Assembly: GCA_026419785.1 (NCBI GenBank)
Contig: JAODTK010003921.1
Location: 124,001 to 188,000, forward strand
DNA length: 64,000 bases
Source: Sclerodactyla briareus
Taxonomy: Eukaryota; Echinodermata; Holothuroidea; Dendrochirotida; Sclerodactylidae
Reading direction: 5' to 3'
The notes under the pieces are model-generated. The model did not search any database. It saw only the letters and a program-made list of their open reading frames with translations, and had not been told where the DNA came from. Below are positions 11,799 through 22,186 of this stretch, piece by piece. Both the position numbers and the translations under genes were made by a program. The stretch's first letter is position 1. Each line of letters begins with the position of its first letter.

Positions 11799-12104
11799 AT
11801 GAAGTCGCAGCTGGTATTCGTGTTCAGTGCTGCCGTCTTACTCGAGTTGGTAACTGCAGCTCATCAGTTTGAGCGACTGTCGAATGATGAGTTTAACATA
11901 TTGGTCGATGATCTACTGGTTGTATCGCACACGAAGAGGTCTCCTTTATTCCCTGGTGGGAAACTCGGACTACTCATACGTTAGCAAGTATGGGAATTTC
12001 AGAGTGACGGATATCTTGCAAGAGAAGGTGCGATTGAGCACTATGTTAAATTCACCCGCGATTCAGGTGTTACCGCTTTAACTCTTAGTTCGTGCGAATT
12101 GGAG
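11799..12104 (+). CDS. GH31 + copy exon 1: signal peptide and N-terminal domain
   Basis: The ATG at 11799 opens MKSQLVFVFSAAVLLELVTA, a basic start, hydrophobic core and AxA-like end typical of a signal peptide. A GTG 24 bases upstream is in frame but unlikely in an animal gene. After about residue 53 the frame shifts by one base near 11957 in TTCCCTGG. The next frame then gives GNSDYSYVSKYGNFRVTDIL, matching the GNF..D.LQEK block of E. coli YihQ. A second shift near 12028 opens HYVKFTRDSGVTALTLSS, which aligns with the following beta-strand of YihQ. The exon ends at the donor GGAG|GTAAGT (12105). The N-terminal beta-sandwich shapes the active-site rim in GH31. Confidence 0.75.
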
Positions 12105-12839
12105 GTAAGTTGATTATTATCCTGGGTCGGGTTTCGCACTGCATAGGGAAAAGAAAAACATATATGAGCCTACTGATTTCAGAATCATTCAGTTACGCGA
12201 ATGAAATGAAAATGCATGAGCCTCATATGGTTGCCCGAGTATATGCACCTCCCGTTGAATGTTATACCGTTGGGTATACTCTCGTAGCCTTATAACGGCT
12301 ATTAATTTTCATTATAGTATGCAATCTCCAGAACGTTCTTTCCCGCCAGTAATGCAGTGACTCGTTGAACTGGGTGGGTGGGTGGGGGGGGGGGGGGTAG
12401 AGTGGGTGGGGGTAGAGTGGGTGGGGGAGGGCGGTAGAGTCGTAATTGTGCAAGGATTCCGACGAAATATGCTGGAATCGCTCGACCTAAGTATGCTACA
12501 GGTGCGATCCCTGTGGAAGAAAATTATGTGAAAACCCGGGCCTTCGCTCACTTGCTTTCGCTATAAGTGAAAATAAGTAGAATAATCAGTTCCCGATGTT
12601 CAAAACGTGAACGCTCGGGTCACCGCCGCTTCGCAAGTCCGGTTAGCTGTGAACGCACGTTCACGTACCAAGTCGCTTGTGACATATCATAGGTCGATAA
12701 CAAAATATAACAACTTGTTTTACACAATGACTGGATGGCGCATTTGGGAGTCCCAATGCATTGTTGTTCGTATCGACTGATATTTCGCCCCCTGGAGCAT
12801 GCGTTGCAAATATTCCTAATCTATATTGCTAGCTTGCTT

Positions 12840-13067
12840 GATATGGTTCCAGTACAGGGGACAACCAGACAACCATGCAGATACACCTTCGAATCTACCG
12901 TTAATCGTTCCCAATTCCCGATCAACGTTTGGCGAGCGCGCGCTCGCCACACTGCCCCCAAAATTAGGAATGAGCTTCCTCCGTCAGTGAAATTCGGCAC
13001 ACTCTCTACAAGGTTTCAGTTAACTGTTAAGAGCTCACCTCTTCAGCTGTGCTTTCGACACTACTAG
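12840..13067 (+). pseudogene. C-terminal tail of a LINE polymerase
   Basis: The frame contains PINVWRARARHTAPKIRNEL, then PPSVKFGTLSTRFQLTVKS and a stop. This matches the familiar end of non-LTR retrotransposon ORF2 proteins, where an AP.LWNSLP-like motif is followed by a short basic helix (SFK..LK). No reverse transcriptase is attached, so this is a 5'-truncated copy, as usual for LINEs. It lies inside GH31 intron 1 in the sense orientation. Confidence 0.6.
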
Positions 13068-13079
13068 CGTCCTGTAAAC

Positions 13080-14850
13080 GCTTCAGGAATAATTTTTTGG
13101 ATAGTGCGCTATACAAAGGTCTTGAGGCATTACACTTGATCTGCTATTCCACGGGTGGCTGATCATATGGTGAGGACTGAGAATATGTAACATGCATGAG
13201 GGTGTACACTTATTTGTATAGTTCCCATATTTGCCTCATCCCTCATTCCGATTATGAGGCTCCCACAATATCAGGATAAAAGTGAATAGGTAGGAACCTG
13301 TGCGCACGCCAAATACTACATGAAACCATGTAAATAATTTGTGTTCCCCAAGTGTTTCCTGGTATTGACAGCTAGTGGAGTTGAAAAGTTTCTACACAGC
13401 GTCTTGTATACCAGCACAAGTTTTCGAGCTATCAGACGGTTATAACGTTGTTGCCACAGACATATTGATTTATTGGTTTGACGTGTCACGTCCCGCTCGG
13501 TATTCGAGCAGAATCTACTTAGCGTTTTCTGCAATAGAGCGGTTCGAAATGTTTATAAGTCGAAAACTTGCTACTTAAGCCTTCAGCAGTGTTCGCACCA
13601 ACAGTGTCGGATGGGCTCCAGTTATATTGAATGGATGCATGCTCGGCACACAACGGGGGGACGACAGCGAGTTGGATCTAATTTCCGGACATTGGCGGCT
13701 GTTTACACTGTTATCGGGTTTAGCCGCAATTCTAACCGTACGAAACAGCATGTGTGACATGTATATGGGAAAAAGGAGAGACAAACATTCAACGTTCATT
13801 CGTGATCGTAATCTGAAAGCACAAACGACCGTCTCGCTGCCTACCTACGGGACCCTTGCAAAAGTATAGGCCGCAAAGGAATACACGAGACTCCTAAGAA
13901 CGAAGATATTGTGAGAGTGTGATCCCTCTTCCCAAAAATGCCTCAATTCAATGGGCAGTTCCGCCAACCCTCACCTGGATCGCGCCTAGGGCCATCAATC
14001 CGGCAATTAACGTCAGGATATTGTTGACCCCGGTGATGGTATATAGGCAGTATAGGCCCTACGTAAGTCAAAACAGGTGTACGTGCAATCAACTCCGATG
14101 TAGGCCAATGTTGATTCGCACATGGAATCGGTCCGGTTGGGAAGAACCCCCCCCCCCCCCCCCCCTCCCTCCCATGGAACCACGAATCTCGGTCCTCTCT
14201 GTGCAGGGGCGGCTGCGTGTAAACCTTATGTAACTACTAAGCGACGGTAGGACATAGGCCGGACGGGTTGTGCAACTTAGGCTGCATTACCCGAATCCTT
14301 TACTGCGAGTGTACGTGATGTCGGAAGAAAAACAGGCGCAGTGCAATTAGTAAAAGAGTAGGTTCCCCCGTGTACTGTAGCGTGACCAGCAGGGACTATG
14401 GGGTGGGACGGACAGGTGTAAACAAAATCTGTATGGGTTCACTAAGCCTACAGCCTGTGGGTAAAGTTCAGTTTCGGTCATCGTGTTTACGTTATGTGCC
14501 TACTGTCTACGACGTGCTAGAGAGAGACGAAAGATTCAATAGGCCTCCATTCTGCGACTATCACTTATAGGGGATTGGCTTGTATCTGCGCAAGGTTCAT
14601 TCAATCCCAAAATCACCGCTGATTCGAAGTACAAATACCGCATACGTCACTGGAGTGTTGGTTTATTTCAGTACCACAGGAAGGCCACCCTCGCTCTATG
14701 GTTTTTGTGTAGCTGACGGCTACGGAAATTGTAACATTCCACGTTAGTGGAATCAGCGCATTTCCTATCGGAACGGTATTTACGAGTGGTTGCGTCTGAG
14801 TTCCAGGTGGGTGAAAGGCAGAATGTATACCAATAGATTTAATATGTAGA
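13080..14850. other. Intronic sequence, nothing recognised
   Basis: No domain or RNA is recognised. A run of about 18 C at 14148-14165 and TAGGCC words are present. Confidence 0.5.
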
Positions 14851-14866
14851 TATTCTTGTTCTATAG

Positions 14867-15139
14867 CAGTGGTTACCAACCTTTTTCTCCCCTTCCAGTC
14901 TCCCCCCGTTGCCCTTCAGCTTGAAGCTATTCCCCTGAATGAAAACATTCTAATTGAAGGTTGATAGGTGGGGAGATGCGGGAAAGGGTTTAAACTTGTT
15001 ATGTATTGTGATTGTAACACGAAGAATTCACAACTTGAAAAATCCTGCAAAAAATGATTACCTTTGTATACATTCCCCCCTCCCTGATATCTTGAAATTT
15101 TCCCCCTGGGGGAAATTTCCCCCTGATTGGGAACCACTG
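14867..15139. mobile_element. hAT-type MITE
   Basis: The 273 bp element begins CAGTGGTTACCAACC and ends in the inverted form GGGAACCACTG, the well-known terminal repeat of hAT/Charlie-like elements. The flanks TTCTATAG (14859-14866) and TTCTATAA (15140-15147) form an 8-base target duplication with one mismatch, the length expected for hAT. A GGGGGAAATTTCCCCC palindrome lies near the right end. No transposase is present. Confidence 0.85.
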
Positions 15140-15149
15140 TTCTATAACA

Positions 15150-16010
15150 AGATTTGTTGAGCTGAAGAAAGAGCACGCAACACCGCCTCCGTTGTTTTTG
15201 TTCTTTGCCATTTTGAAAAGTGCACGATATTAAGTGAACAATTATGACACGAAGTTGGAACTTATTGTGGTCTACATTCACAATACGACAGTCTGGGAAT
15301 CACAGAATTTCACAAATTTAACCTCCGGTGACCTGCAATTTTTTCGGGACCAACTAGAATCCACACCTACCAAGCTTCGTTGAAATTCAATTGAAATGGG
15401 CATTCTGATGATGGCAACAAGGATTTTCCCGAACCGCAAACGTGATAGTTTTTTTTTTTGTTTTTTGTTTTTTTTTTGTCAGCGAAGTGGTAGCACACTT
15501 GGAAAATGCATCTTGAGATAGGGAATGTCGCATTTCAGATGCAGTGGGTCTCAATATGGGTTCGATTATTCTGCTATGTGTTTCACGGAAACTGTGATGT
15601 ATTATCAATAACTTTAATCTTGCACACCTTTCGAACAAAGAAACCACCGAGCATGTAGTGTCCTTTCGTTGCCACCATTAAGGTACTGCCCGCTACATGC
15701 CAATATCTTGTCATGATTAGCGGGCGGGGTGGTAAAATTCGGGCATCAGTAAGCCCTATTCCTGCCGGAAATTCAGCCTATTTTCCCAACTCATTTAAGA
15801 AGTCTCGTAGCACAATTGTAAATATATTATAGGCCTGAATGAAGAGAAAGTTTATGTTTGTTAACAAATATCGGTTGAAATTGTGCCCGAATTGTCTACA
15901 TCAACAAAGCAAATAATTTGATTGATCCTGTTTGGTAACACTGTCATGCATTTGGCGATTCAGTTGTTCGAAGAGCCAGAGATAGGATCTTGCTGCATCT
16001 TATTTCTCAA
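15150..16010. other. Intronic sequence, nothing recognised
   Basis: Only T homopolymers near 15451-15478 stand out. No coding similarity is seen up to the splice acceptor at 16014-16015. Confidence 0.5.
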
Positions 16011-16015
16011 TCCAG

Positions 16016-16206
16016 GTGACGCTAGAGATCTTTGACCGGGAGAACGGTCTGACCTACATTAACGTAACCAGCGTCCCGGAGGACATCAACCGACTGTGGT
16101 TCCGTCTGACCTCGACCGGAAGTGACTAGCACGTCTACGGGGCGGAGAACAATTCTCTTATCTCGATTTGAACGGGAGGAACTTTCCACTATGGCTACAG
16201 GAACAG
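16016..16206 (+). CDS. GH31 + copy exon 2: GGEQFSYLDL block
   Basis: Between a CCAG acceptor and a CAG|GTCTGG donor the frame reads VTLEIFDRENGLTYINVTSV, then INRLWFRLTSTGSD, an in-frame TAG at 16127-16129, and HVYG. One base is then missing in the GGGG run near 16141, after which the frame resumes GGEQFSYLDLNGRNFPLWL and QEQ. GEQFSY.DL..K.FPLW..EQ is a hallmark of the YihQ branch of GH31. The matching minus-strand exon at 50001-50195 confirms both boundaries and phase 0 at the donor. Confidence 0.8.
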
Positions 16207-16937
16207 GTCTGGTATCATTGTAATTAATAAATTATTAATTATCAATCCGACAGAGGTTAGATCAAGCTCCGAGCATGCTGTACTGGAGCGCCTATGCAAG
16301 AGAGAAGTCAGCGCCGAGCCGTTTGCTTGCCCCTGACTGCGCCCTCATTTACAAGTAGTGTTATGGCGACATGTGAAATGAGCACGTATTTCGCATTTTA
16401 AAAGAATATGTCCCGTTCGGCAGCTCCCTCTAGTTCGAGCTTCTCAACAATTGTTTTCCATGCTCCGTGTTGTTGCATTTTAGGTCCTCGATGATGTTTT
16501 TGTCAGACGAATCGATTGAATTTCCGCATTGAATGAATATGTTGTTTCTGTATTTCCGTAATTATATATGTTATCAGATTAAGGTAACACTCCCTGAAAA
16601 TGTTCCATAATCTTGCATTGCGAAATCAGTTATATACAATGAAGCAATAAAGGTATGCGGCGGGACATATCGCTGACAAAATTCACAAATAAAGAGTAAA
16701 CGACCTGAATGTGTTCAACGATGCCACCCCCTATAACGGTCCACTTCACTTTGAGTTTGTGGCCTCTGACGCCATGACACCAGGGCACACAGTACGCAGT
16801 CTTATGCCCTTAATATAGTATCTTCAAAGGTTAAACAATAATGTTCTGAAGGGTTGCTGAGACCTCATCTGTCAAAGCCGTCATACATAATTGTTGACTT
16901 AACAACACCTGGTAGTTCACCTGCTGTAAATGACTTA

Positions 16938-17331
16938 GGCTGGGATTCAGAGATCGTATCGTATGTGAAAATCGCCAATTTACGTGAACTGACCGGGGGC
17001 TAGTGTTTGAATATATGTTCTATTTAGTTTGCAAAGATAGATAATGGTTCCACAGAAGCCAAAAATTCATTAATAAAGGCAACATAACGCTGAAGAGGCG
17101 AAATGAGCACATGTACCAACGCGTATGCGGATGCGTATCACCGCGAATGAATTCCATGGACTATCTTTTCCCTAAAAAGCCAAGTAACGACAATATGCAT
17201 GGGCTGCTGCTTTTTTATGTCTTTTCGCATTCACTTATAGTGTTTTCTCTCAGAAACAAACGTTCGTTTTCGTAAATATGTGGATTTTCACATCAGTCCG
17301 TAATACCATACGCATCAATGGAATCCCGGCC
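16938..17331. mobile_element. Harbinger-like MITE, solo copy
   Basis: The 394 bp element starts GGCTGGGATTC and ends GAATCCCGGCC, flanked on both sides by TTA (16935-16937, 17332-17334). Similarity between the two ends continues inward for about 60 bases (GTGAAAAT..ATTTACG). Two related copies lie head to head at about 45858-46651. Confidence 0.75.
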
Positions 17332-17339
17332 TTAGTCTT

Positions 17340-18870
17340 GCAGGGTACTGGGACACGTCACAGCTAGGCAAAGGGCTAACGATAGCCCGCTGGAGATGCT
17401 CCTGAACTTGCTCCCATCCTTAACAAACTTTTCGAACTGTCTTACTTTTCTGGCATCTTTCCTTCTCATTGAAGCTAGCCCATGTAGTCTCTGTCCCAGG
17501 AAGGGTGACGAGTCCATCCCTTCATTACCGTCCAATAGCACTCCTTGTAAGCTGTATAAGGATGGAATAAGTCATCAACGAGCAACATTTGACCCTCTTG
17601 GAACATCATTTTCTGTTTTTCCGCACGGTTTTCGCAAAGCGAGATCAATTGGTGACCTCCTTGCTCCACTCATATCTGGTCAACTATTTCTGGACCTATA
17701 TCTGGTGAGAATCGGGTAATAGCTCCAGATATTCCTAAAGCCTTGATCGTGGACTCATTGCCAAACTTCCTAAATTCGGTCTCCATCCTGATCCACTCTC
17801 TGATCTCTGAATCTCTGACTTTCTCTCTGATCGAACGATTGCTGTTCGTGTCGATGGATTTACATCCTCAGTTCAATCCCATCAGTGCAGGAGTGCCCCA
17901 AAGATCTGACATCTCTCCAACTTGTCTCTTCCTTCATCAATGACCGTCTCGATGTCGTCTCTTGTCCAGTCTTTTCTTTTGCTGATAACACTGGCCTGTC
18001 AATGCTTTCAATCACCCTTCTAATTGCCTCACCGAGCGCAGGCAAACTGCTGACCTCCTTAACCAAAGCCTCTCTATTTTAACCAGTGGGGTTGTGATAA
18101 TCTGGTCAAGTTCAATTCCGGGAAGACTGAACAGCTCATCTCTCGAAAGCATGAAAAAACTGTTCTCAGCATTTCTTTTGAAGGTTCCGACCTGAGACTC
18201 CATCGTTCTTTTTGGCATGCGTATGACTCCTGATCTCAGCTGGAAATCTCCTATTGCAGATATTATCAAGCGAGCCTCTCAGAAACTTGGTTCCCTTTCC
18301 GCTCTCGAAACTGCTTTGAGCCTTTTTCATCTGACGCGGCTTATGAAGCACATATTCGCCCCAGCTGCAGTACTGTTCCCACGTTTTTAAGGAGCCCCTC
18401 CGACAGTCATTGAATTCCTTCATAAGATAATTCCTAAGCTAAGGATTCTGATAATCCTTGGAGATGACTGCGACTTTCTCTCTGCAATGTTTTGCGCACC
18501 GTAGATGTGTCGCAGCTCTCTCCCTTTTCTATCGCTACATTTCGGGCATTGCTCCTCAGAGGTGAGCTCTGTTATGTCTCACCCTTCCCGGGTACCTCGG
18601 TTGGCAAACAGCATGCACCGATATACTTTTTTGCATTACCGCCCGCTCTGTTTCTCAGTCTTCCTCATTCGTCGTCAGACCCTCTCGCATCTGGATGCTT
18701 TGCTACGCCTACTTTCCCTCTTCCTACAACCTTCAGTTCCTTCAAGTCTAGAATCACAAGCTGTCTCTCACTACTCTTTCGTAGCTCTTTCAACCCCAAC
18801 TCCGGCGGGCCTCGTCGTCATAGGTTCTAACATTTGCCCGTCCTGCGCCCATGAAGAAACCCTGTAGCTA
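17340..18870 (+). pseudogene. Jockey-type LINE reverse transcriptase fragment
   Basis: Successive frames give the order of a non-LTR reverse transcriptase: GFRKARSIGDLLAPLI, IAPDIPKAL (the A-motif region), INAGVPQGS-like ISAGVPQRSDISPTCLFL, and a C-motif FADN at 17978-17989 where catalytic FADD is expected. Thumb-like sequence follows (SFGMRMTPDLSWKSPIADII) and then a C-terminal tail ending in SFKSRITSCLSLLFRSSFNP. Frames change several times and the last catalytic Asp is Asn, so the copy is dead as written. It sits in GH31 intron 2. Confidence 0.8.
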
Positions 18871-19214
18871 TCTTCAGTAGTTTTCATTTTCGTCACCGGG
18901 TCGCATTCAAGGCAGAGTCATTTATGATCTGTTTCACCGGGTCCCCGTCAAAGTCTGGCAGGAGTAACGAAGAAACACAGGCATGACGGGGGCACCATAG
19001 CCTGTCTATGCCCTGCCAATTGGCGAAGGGGTCTCAACTAGGGGAGGCGTGCCAGTCTTGTTTAAGCCGTTCCATGGGTCAACTCTGACCATGACCCCAC
19101 AATTGGACAACCTTTCTAGGAAGGGTCGCAATTATGATAATTGCGTTGAACATATTTACAATTACAATTTACAAGTTTGTTTACATTACAATATTTTGGT
19201 TCCAATTTGTTCAG

Positions 19215-19456
19215 GGTGTCGGTCGCAACAAGAGTTACGGGATCACGCTGATGGCAGACCAGGACGTCCCAGCCTCGGGGGGTGATTACTACTCCACTTA
19301 CTGGGTGCAGCCGACCTTTGTCTCCTCCCGGAAGTACTTCGCCCACTTCACCAGCACCAGGAACGGACAACTCGACTTCCGGAATGAACTCTTTCATGAG
19401 ATCGAGATTTGGGGAGGTCCAGGTCCGCGTTGTGTTGCGATTTTATTCAGTCGATA
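19215..19456 (+). CDS. GH31 + copy exon 3: GVGRNKSYGITLMAD block
   Basis: The exon follows TTCAG and opens GVGRNKSYGITLMAD, continuing through GGDYYSTYWVQPTFVSSRKY and FAHFTSTRNGQLDF to FHEIEIWG. It aligns without gaps to E. coli YihQ (GVGRNKQ, GGDYYWTFFPQPTFVS). One extra G near 19413 shifts the frame; afterwards EVQVRVVLRFYSVD continues the match. With that base removed the exon ends in phase 1 at CGATA|GTTTCT, which joins correctly to exon 4. The minus-strand equivalent is about 45205-45451. Confidence 0.85.
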
Positions 19457-21198
19457 GTTTCTTAACCTGTCGCCCTGACCACCGATTCAAATTTCGATGA
19501 TAAAATAATCCGTTGAACTGCTAACGCATTATCGGATGAAATATTCAATAGTAAACCTATTTGTCAGGTACGTAATTTACAGCAACCAGCAGGACGTCAG
19601 TGGGTCTGAGTCGAAATAGCAATTCCCTATTTTCATTGATTTGTCAATTATCCACAATTATCTTTTAACAAACATCGTCAGGGGTCAGTAATAGGTTTAA
19701 AGCATAGGCTGGTGAAATTAGGCAACCGTGTAGCTGAGGTATTTTGCCGAGTTTAGAGGCTCCTTTTTCGTTTGCGTTGGAACTTTGTGAAAAGTATAGC
19801 TGCTAATTGTTGTCTATATAAAGATTGTGATACTTGACTATGCATTGGTGGTTCGAAGGTCTGGGGACGTGGGGCAAGTCGCAAGGTCAATCTTGTCATT
19901 GTGAACAAATTTCGTGAAACGCTGAGTCTGCATTGCATGATCCAACAAAGTTGGAACCTGCTAAGTTTTCAAATGCGAAGTGCATGCAGATGTCACATTG
20001 TTCTGGGGAGAGATTACAATAATTTCTGGTTAGAGAGGAGATGTTGCTGATTTGGAAAAAACCTGTAACCAGCAAGATCAAGTTTTCGTCTCGTGTATTT
20101 GTTTACACAGTGAATGGATTCTCACCATTCTTCCTAACGTCGAATATCTCCTTGGGCATTGGATGAAATATGAAAAAACAAAAGGAAAACCCAACAACAA
20201 GAAAGCAAACAAACGGGAAGCCCGACAGGCTTTCATAGTGACTCTTGGAATTATGACAGACTACTTTGGACCAGACATCCTAACAATTGCGATTTGTATA
20301 TATTCATATGAAGAACATTCACAATTTTCAGTAATGATGCCACCATCCTGCAACCCCCCCCCCCCTCCCGTGTTGAAAAAAGTACATGAAATGTCCTCCT
20401 TATTGGCCCAAGCTGCTACCCCCCCCCCCCCTCAAACGATAGAAAAGGAACATTCATCCAGACGTGGACAGGCATCCGCGTTATACAAGCCGAAATTGCT
20501 TCATATATCACTTTGAATTTATTTTCAAATAATGACTCTTATTCACCACTATAACTATAGGTTTCTGTACTTCGCGTGAGGAAATTTCTGACTCCGCTTA
20601 ATCCTCATCAGACCGAACATTCTGAAAAAACCTTGGTTAACAAGATTCCCACTTTGACCTTAGGTATCTTCTGACCTAACCCTAAAACAATCGGGTAATG
20701 TAATCGTCATGGGGATGACACATGATGACTATGAACTACAAGCTATAACTGGCCAAAATACGAAATGAAGGGTTCCGGAACACCCTACCCCCCCCCCTCC
20801 CCGAAAACACAACTCGACACTTCTAATCGGGCCAACAGTTTTTTTAAACAGTCTAACTGTGTGTTTAATGGCGTGTTGACATGATTGGCCCGACTTCCCA
20901 TCCCTATTTACCTCAGGTGATCTTTGATTTGAACCCAAGACCAAATGATCCATCGCTTCATGGGGAGACTACTCCCAATTATATAGGCCTGGTTCACTCA
21001 AAGCCGACCCGAGAAGGCATCGCATACGCACACATTGTTGTGACTATGAAGTCAATAAATACTTCCTCTTCCACAAGTAATACCTCTACGGATGATATTA
21101 CACTGTGCATTTTTCACTGGGGTATTTTACCTAACTACGGTAACTTACGATTTAACTGGCACACAGTTTCGCCTATTTGCATATTTCGTCAATTTCAG
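19457..21198 (+). other. Intron 3 of + strand GH31 gene
   Basis: A 1.7 kb intron, GT-AG, phase 1. No domain is recognised in it. Three C homopolymers (near 20347, 20421 and 20788) and low-complexity proline-like frames explain the longer open frames. Confidence 0.6.
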
Positions 21199-21380
21199 AC
21201 GCCAAGGTCTTCCCAGGAACGTTGGTAATCGGTACAGCTCCGACCTTCCCGGAAATTTCGACGAAACTGACCGACTTGCTCGGCCGTCAGCCGCTACTCC
21301 CCGAATGGCTCCACAATGGAGTCATACTCGGTATCCAGGGAGGAACGGAAATGATGCTTGGGTACCTCGAGCTAGCACAG
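21199..21380 (+). CDS. GH31 + copy exon 4: first sugar-binding Gln
   Basis: Acceptor AATTTCAG, donor GCACAG|GTAGGA. The uninterrupted frame reads AKVFPGTLVIGTAPTFPEIS, then TKLTDLLGRQPLLPEWLHNG and VILGIQGGTEMMLGYLELAQ. LLGRQP.LP.W...GV.LGIQGGT is characteristic of YihQ-type GH31 enzymes. The Gln of GIQGGT (21336-21338) corresponds to Q262 of E. coli YihQ, one of the residues contacting the sulfonate head group. This is the only exon of the + copy with no visible damage. Confidence 0.9.
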
Positions 21381-22186
21381 GTAGGATGCCACGCCTTCAC
21401 GTGTAGCCGTCTGGTGAATAAGTGGCTACCATGGCTTTTTCAACGCAAGTGGCGCCAATTTTTCCAAGACGTTTTGCTGGCTTTTGCTTTGCTGCGGTCA
21501 AATACGCGCTCTATATATTCCAGTCTTGACCCTTGTAGCCTTATATTCTATGTCTTGTATTCTATGGTTGGATAATCTTTGATCGGTATAAATCAACATG
21601 GAGGAAGCCAATTAACGTCAGCAACGTAATTTAGCATTACTGGGCGTTACCAGATGTTGACTATCTGTAAAGTTGAGCACAATTTACTACTAACAACAAT
21701 AGTAAGACACAATAGCAACGCGAATAAATACATTTCAGGAGATTTGTTCCTTTATGCACACTCTATAAATTTTATGATGTTCGAAGTGTGAAGATACAAA
21801 CTGAACAAACGGAACATTCGTTTTTTTTCAAGGGGCATTTCACATACATAGAAATTTTTAAGAACATTCAAAGGATAGGGGGTTGCTAGGTGTTTGATTA
21901 GCACCCCATCTACTTTAGCGCCCCATCTAACCGTACAGCCACATTGATGGTTTCATACACGTACCAACCCGTTATTGGATACGCATGGTTGCGAGATGTG
22001 GTTATTGACGGGGGGAGGGGGTGGAGGGTGAGGTGAGGGGTTAGCGTGATTTCACCCTATAAGCAGCACCTCTGTGTTTGCAGTGGTACGCCAGGGTCTT
22101 CGATGGTGTCAAATCATAAATAATATGCCGGAGGACGGTTGCCAGGTGCATATTATATTGGTCTTGCCTTCTTATTTTCTGCACAG
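21381..22186 (+). other. Intron 4 of + strand GH31 gene
   Basis: An 806 bp phase 0 intron, GTAGGA to TGCACAG. Nothing else is recognised in it beyond a GGGGGAGGGGG tract near 22010. Confidence 0.75.

Larger units (their letters stand above)
12105..16015 (+). other. Intron 1 of + strand GH31 gene
   Basis: A 3.9 kb intron bounded by GTAAGT and a CAG acceptor, phase 0. It contains a LINE tail (about 12840-13067), an hAT MITE (14867-15139), G and C homopolymers near 12386 and 14148, and otherwise no recognised coding sequence. Confidence 0.65.
16207..19214 (+). other. Intron 2 of + strand GH31 gene
   Basis: A 3.0 kb phase 0 intron ending in TTCAG. It carries a Harbinger-like MITE (16938-17331) followed almost directly by a jockey-type LINE fragment (17340-18870). 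The minus-strand copy also has a MITE of this family and a LINE in its corresponding intron, but at different relative positions. Confidence 0.75.

Noticed and set aside
20052..20516. 154-codon frame in GH31 intron 3
   Set aside because: Composition is driven by C homopolymers, it has no motif, and it lies inside an intron confirmed by flanking exons.
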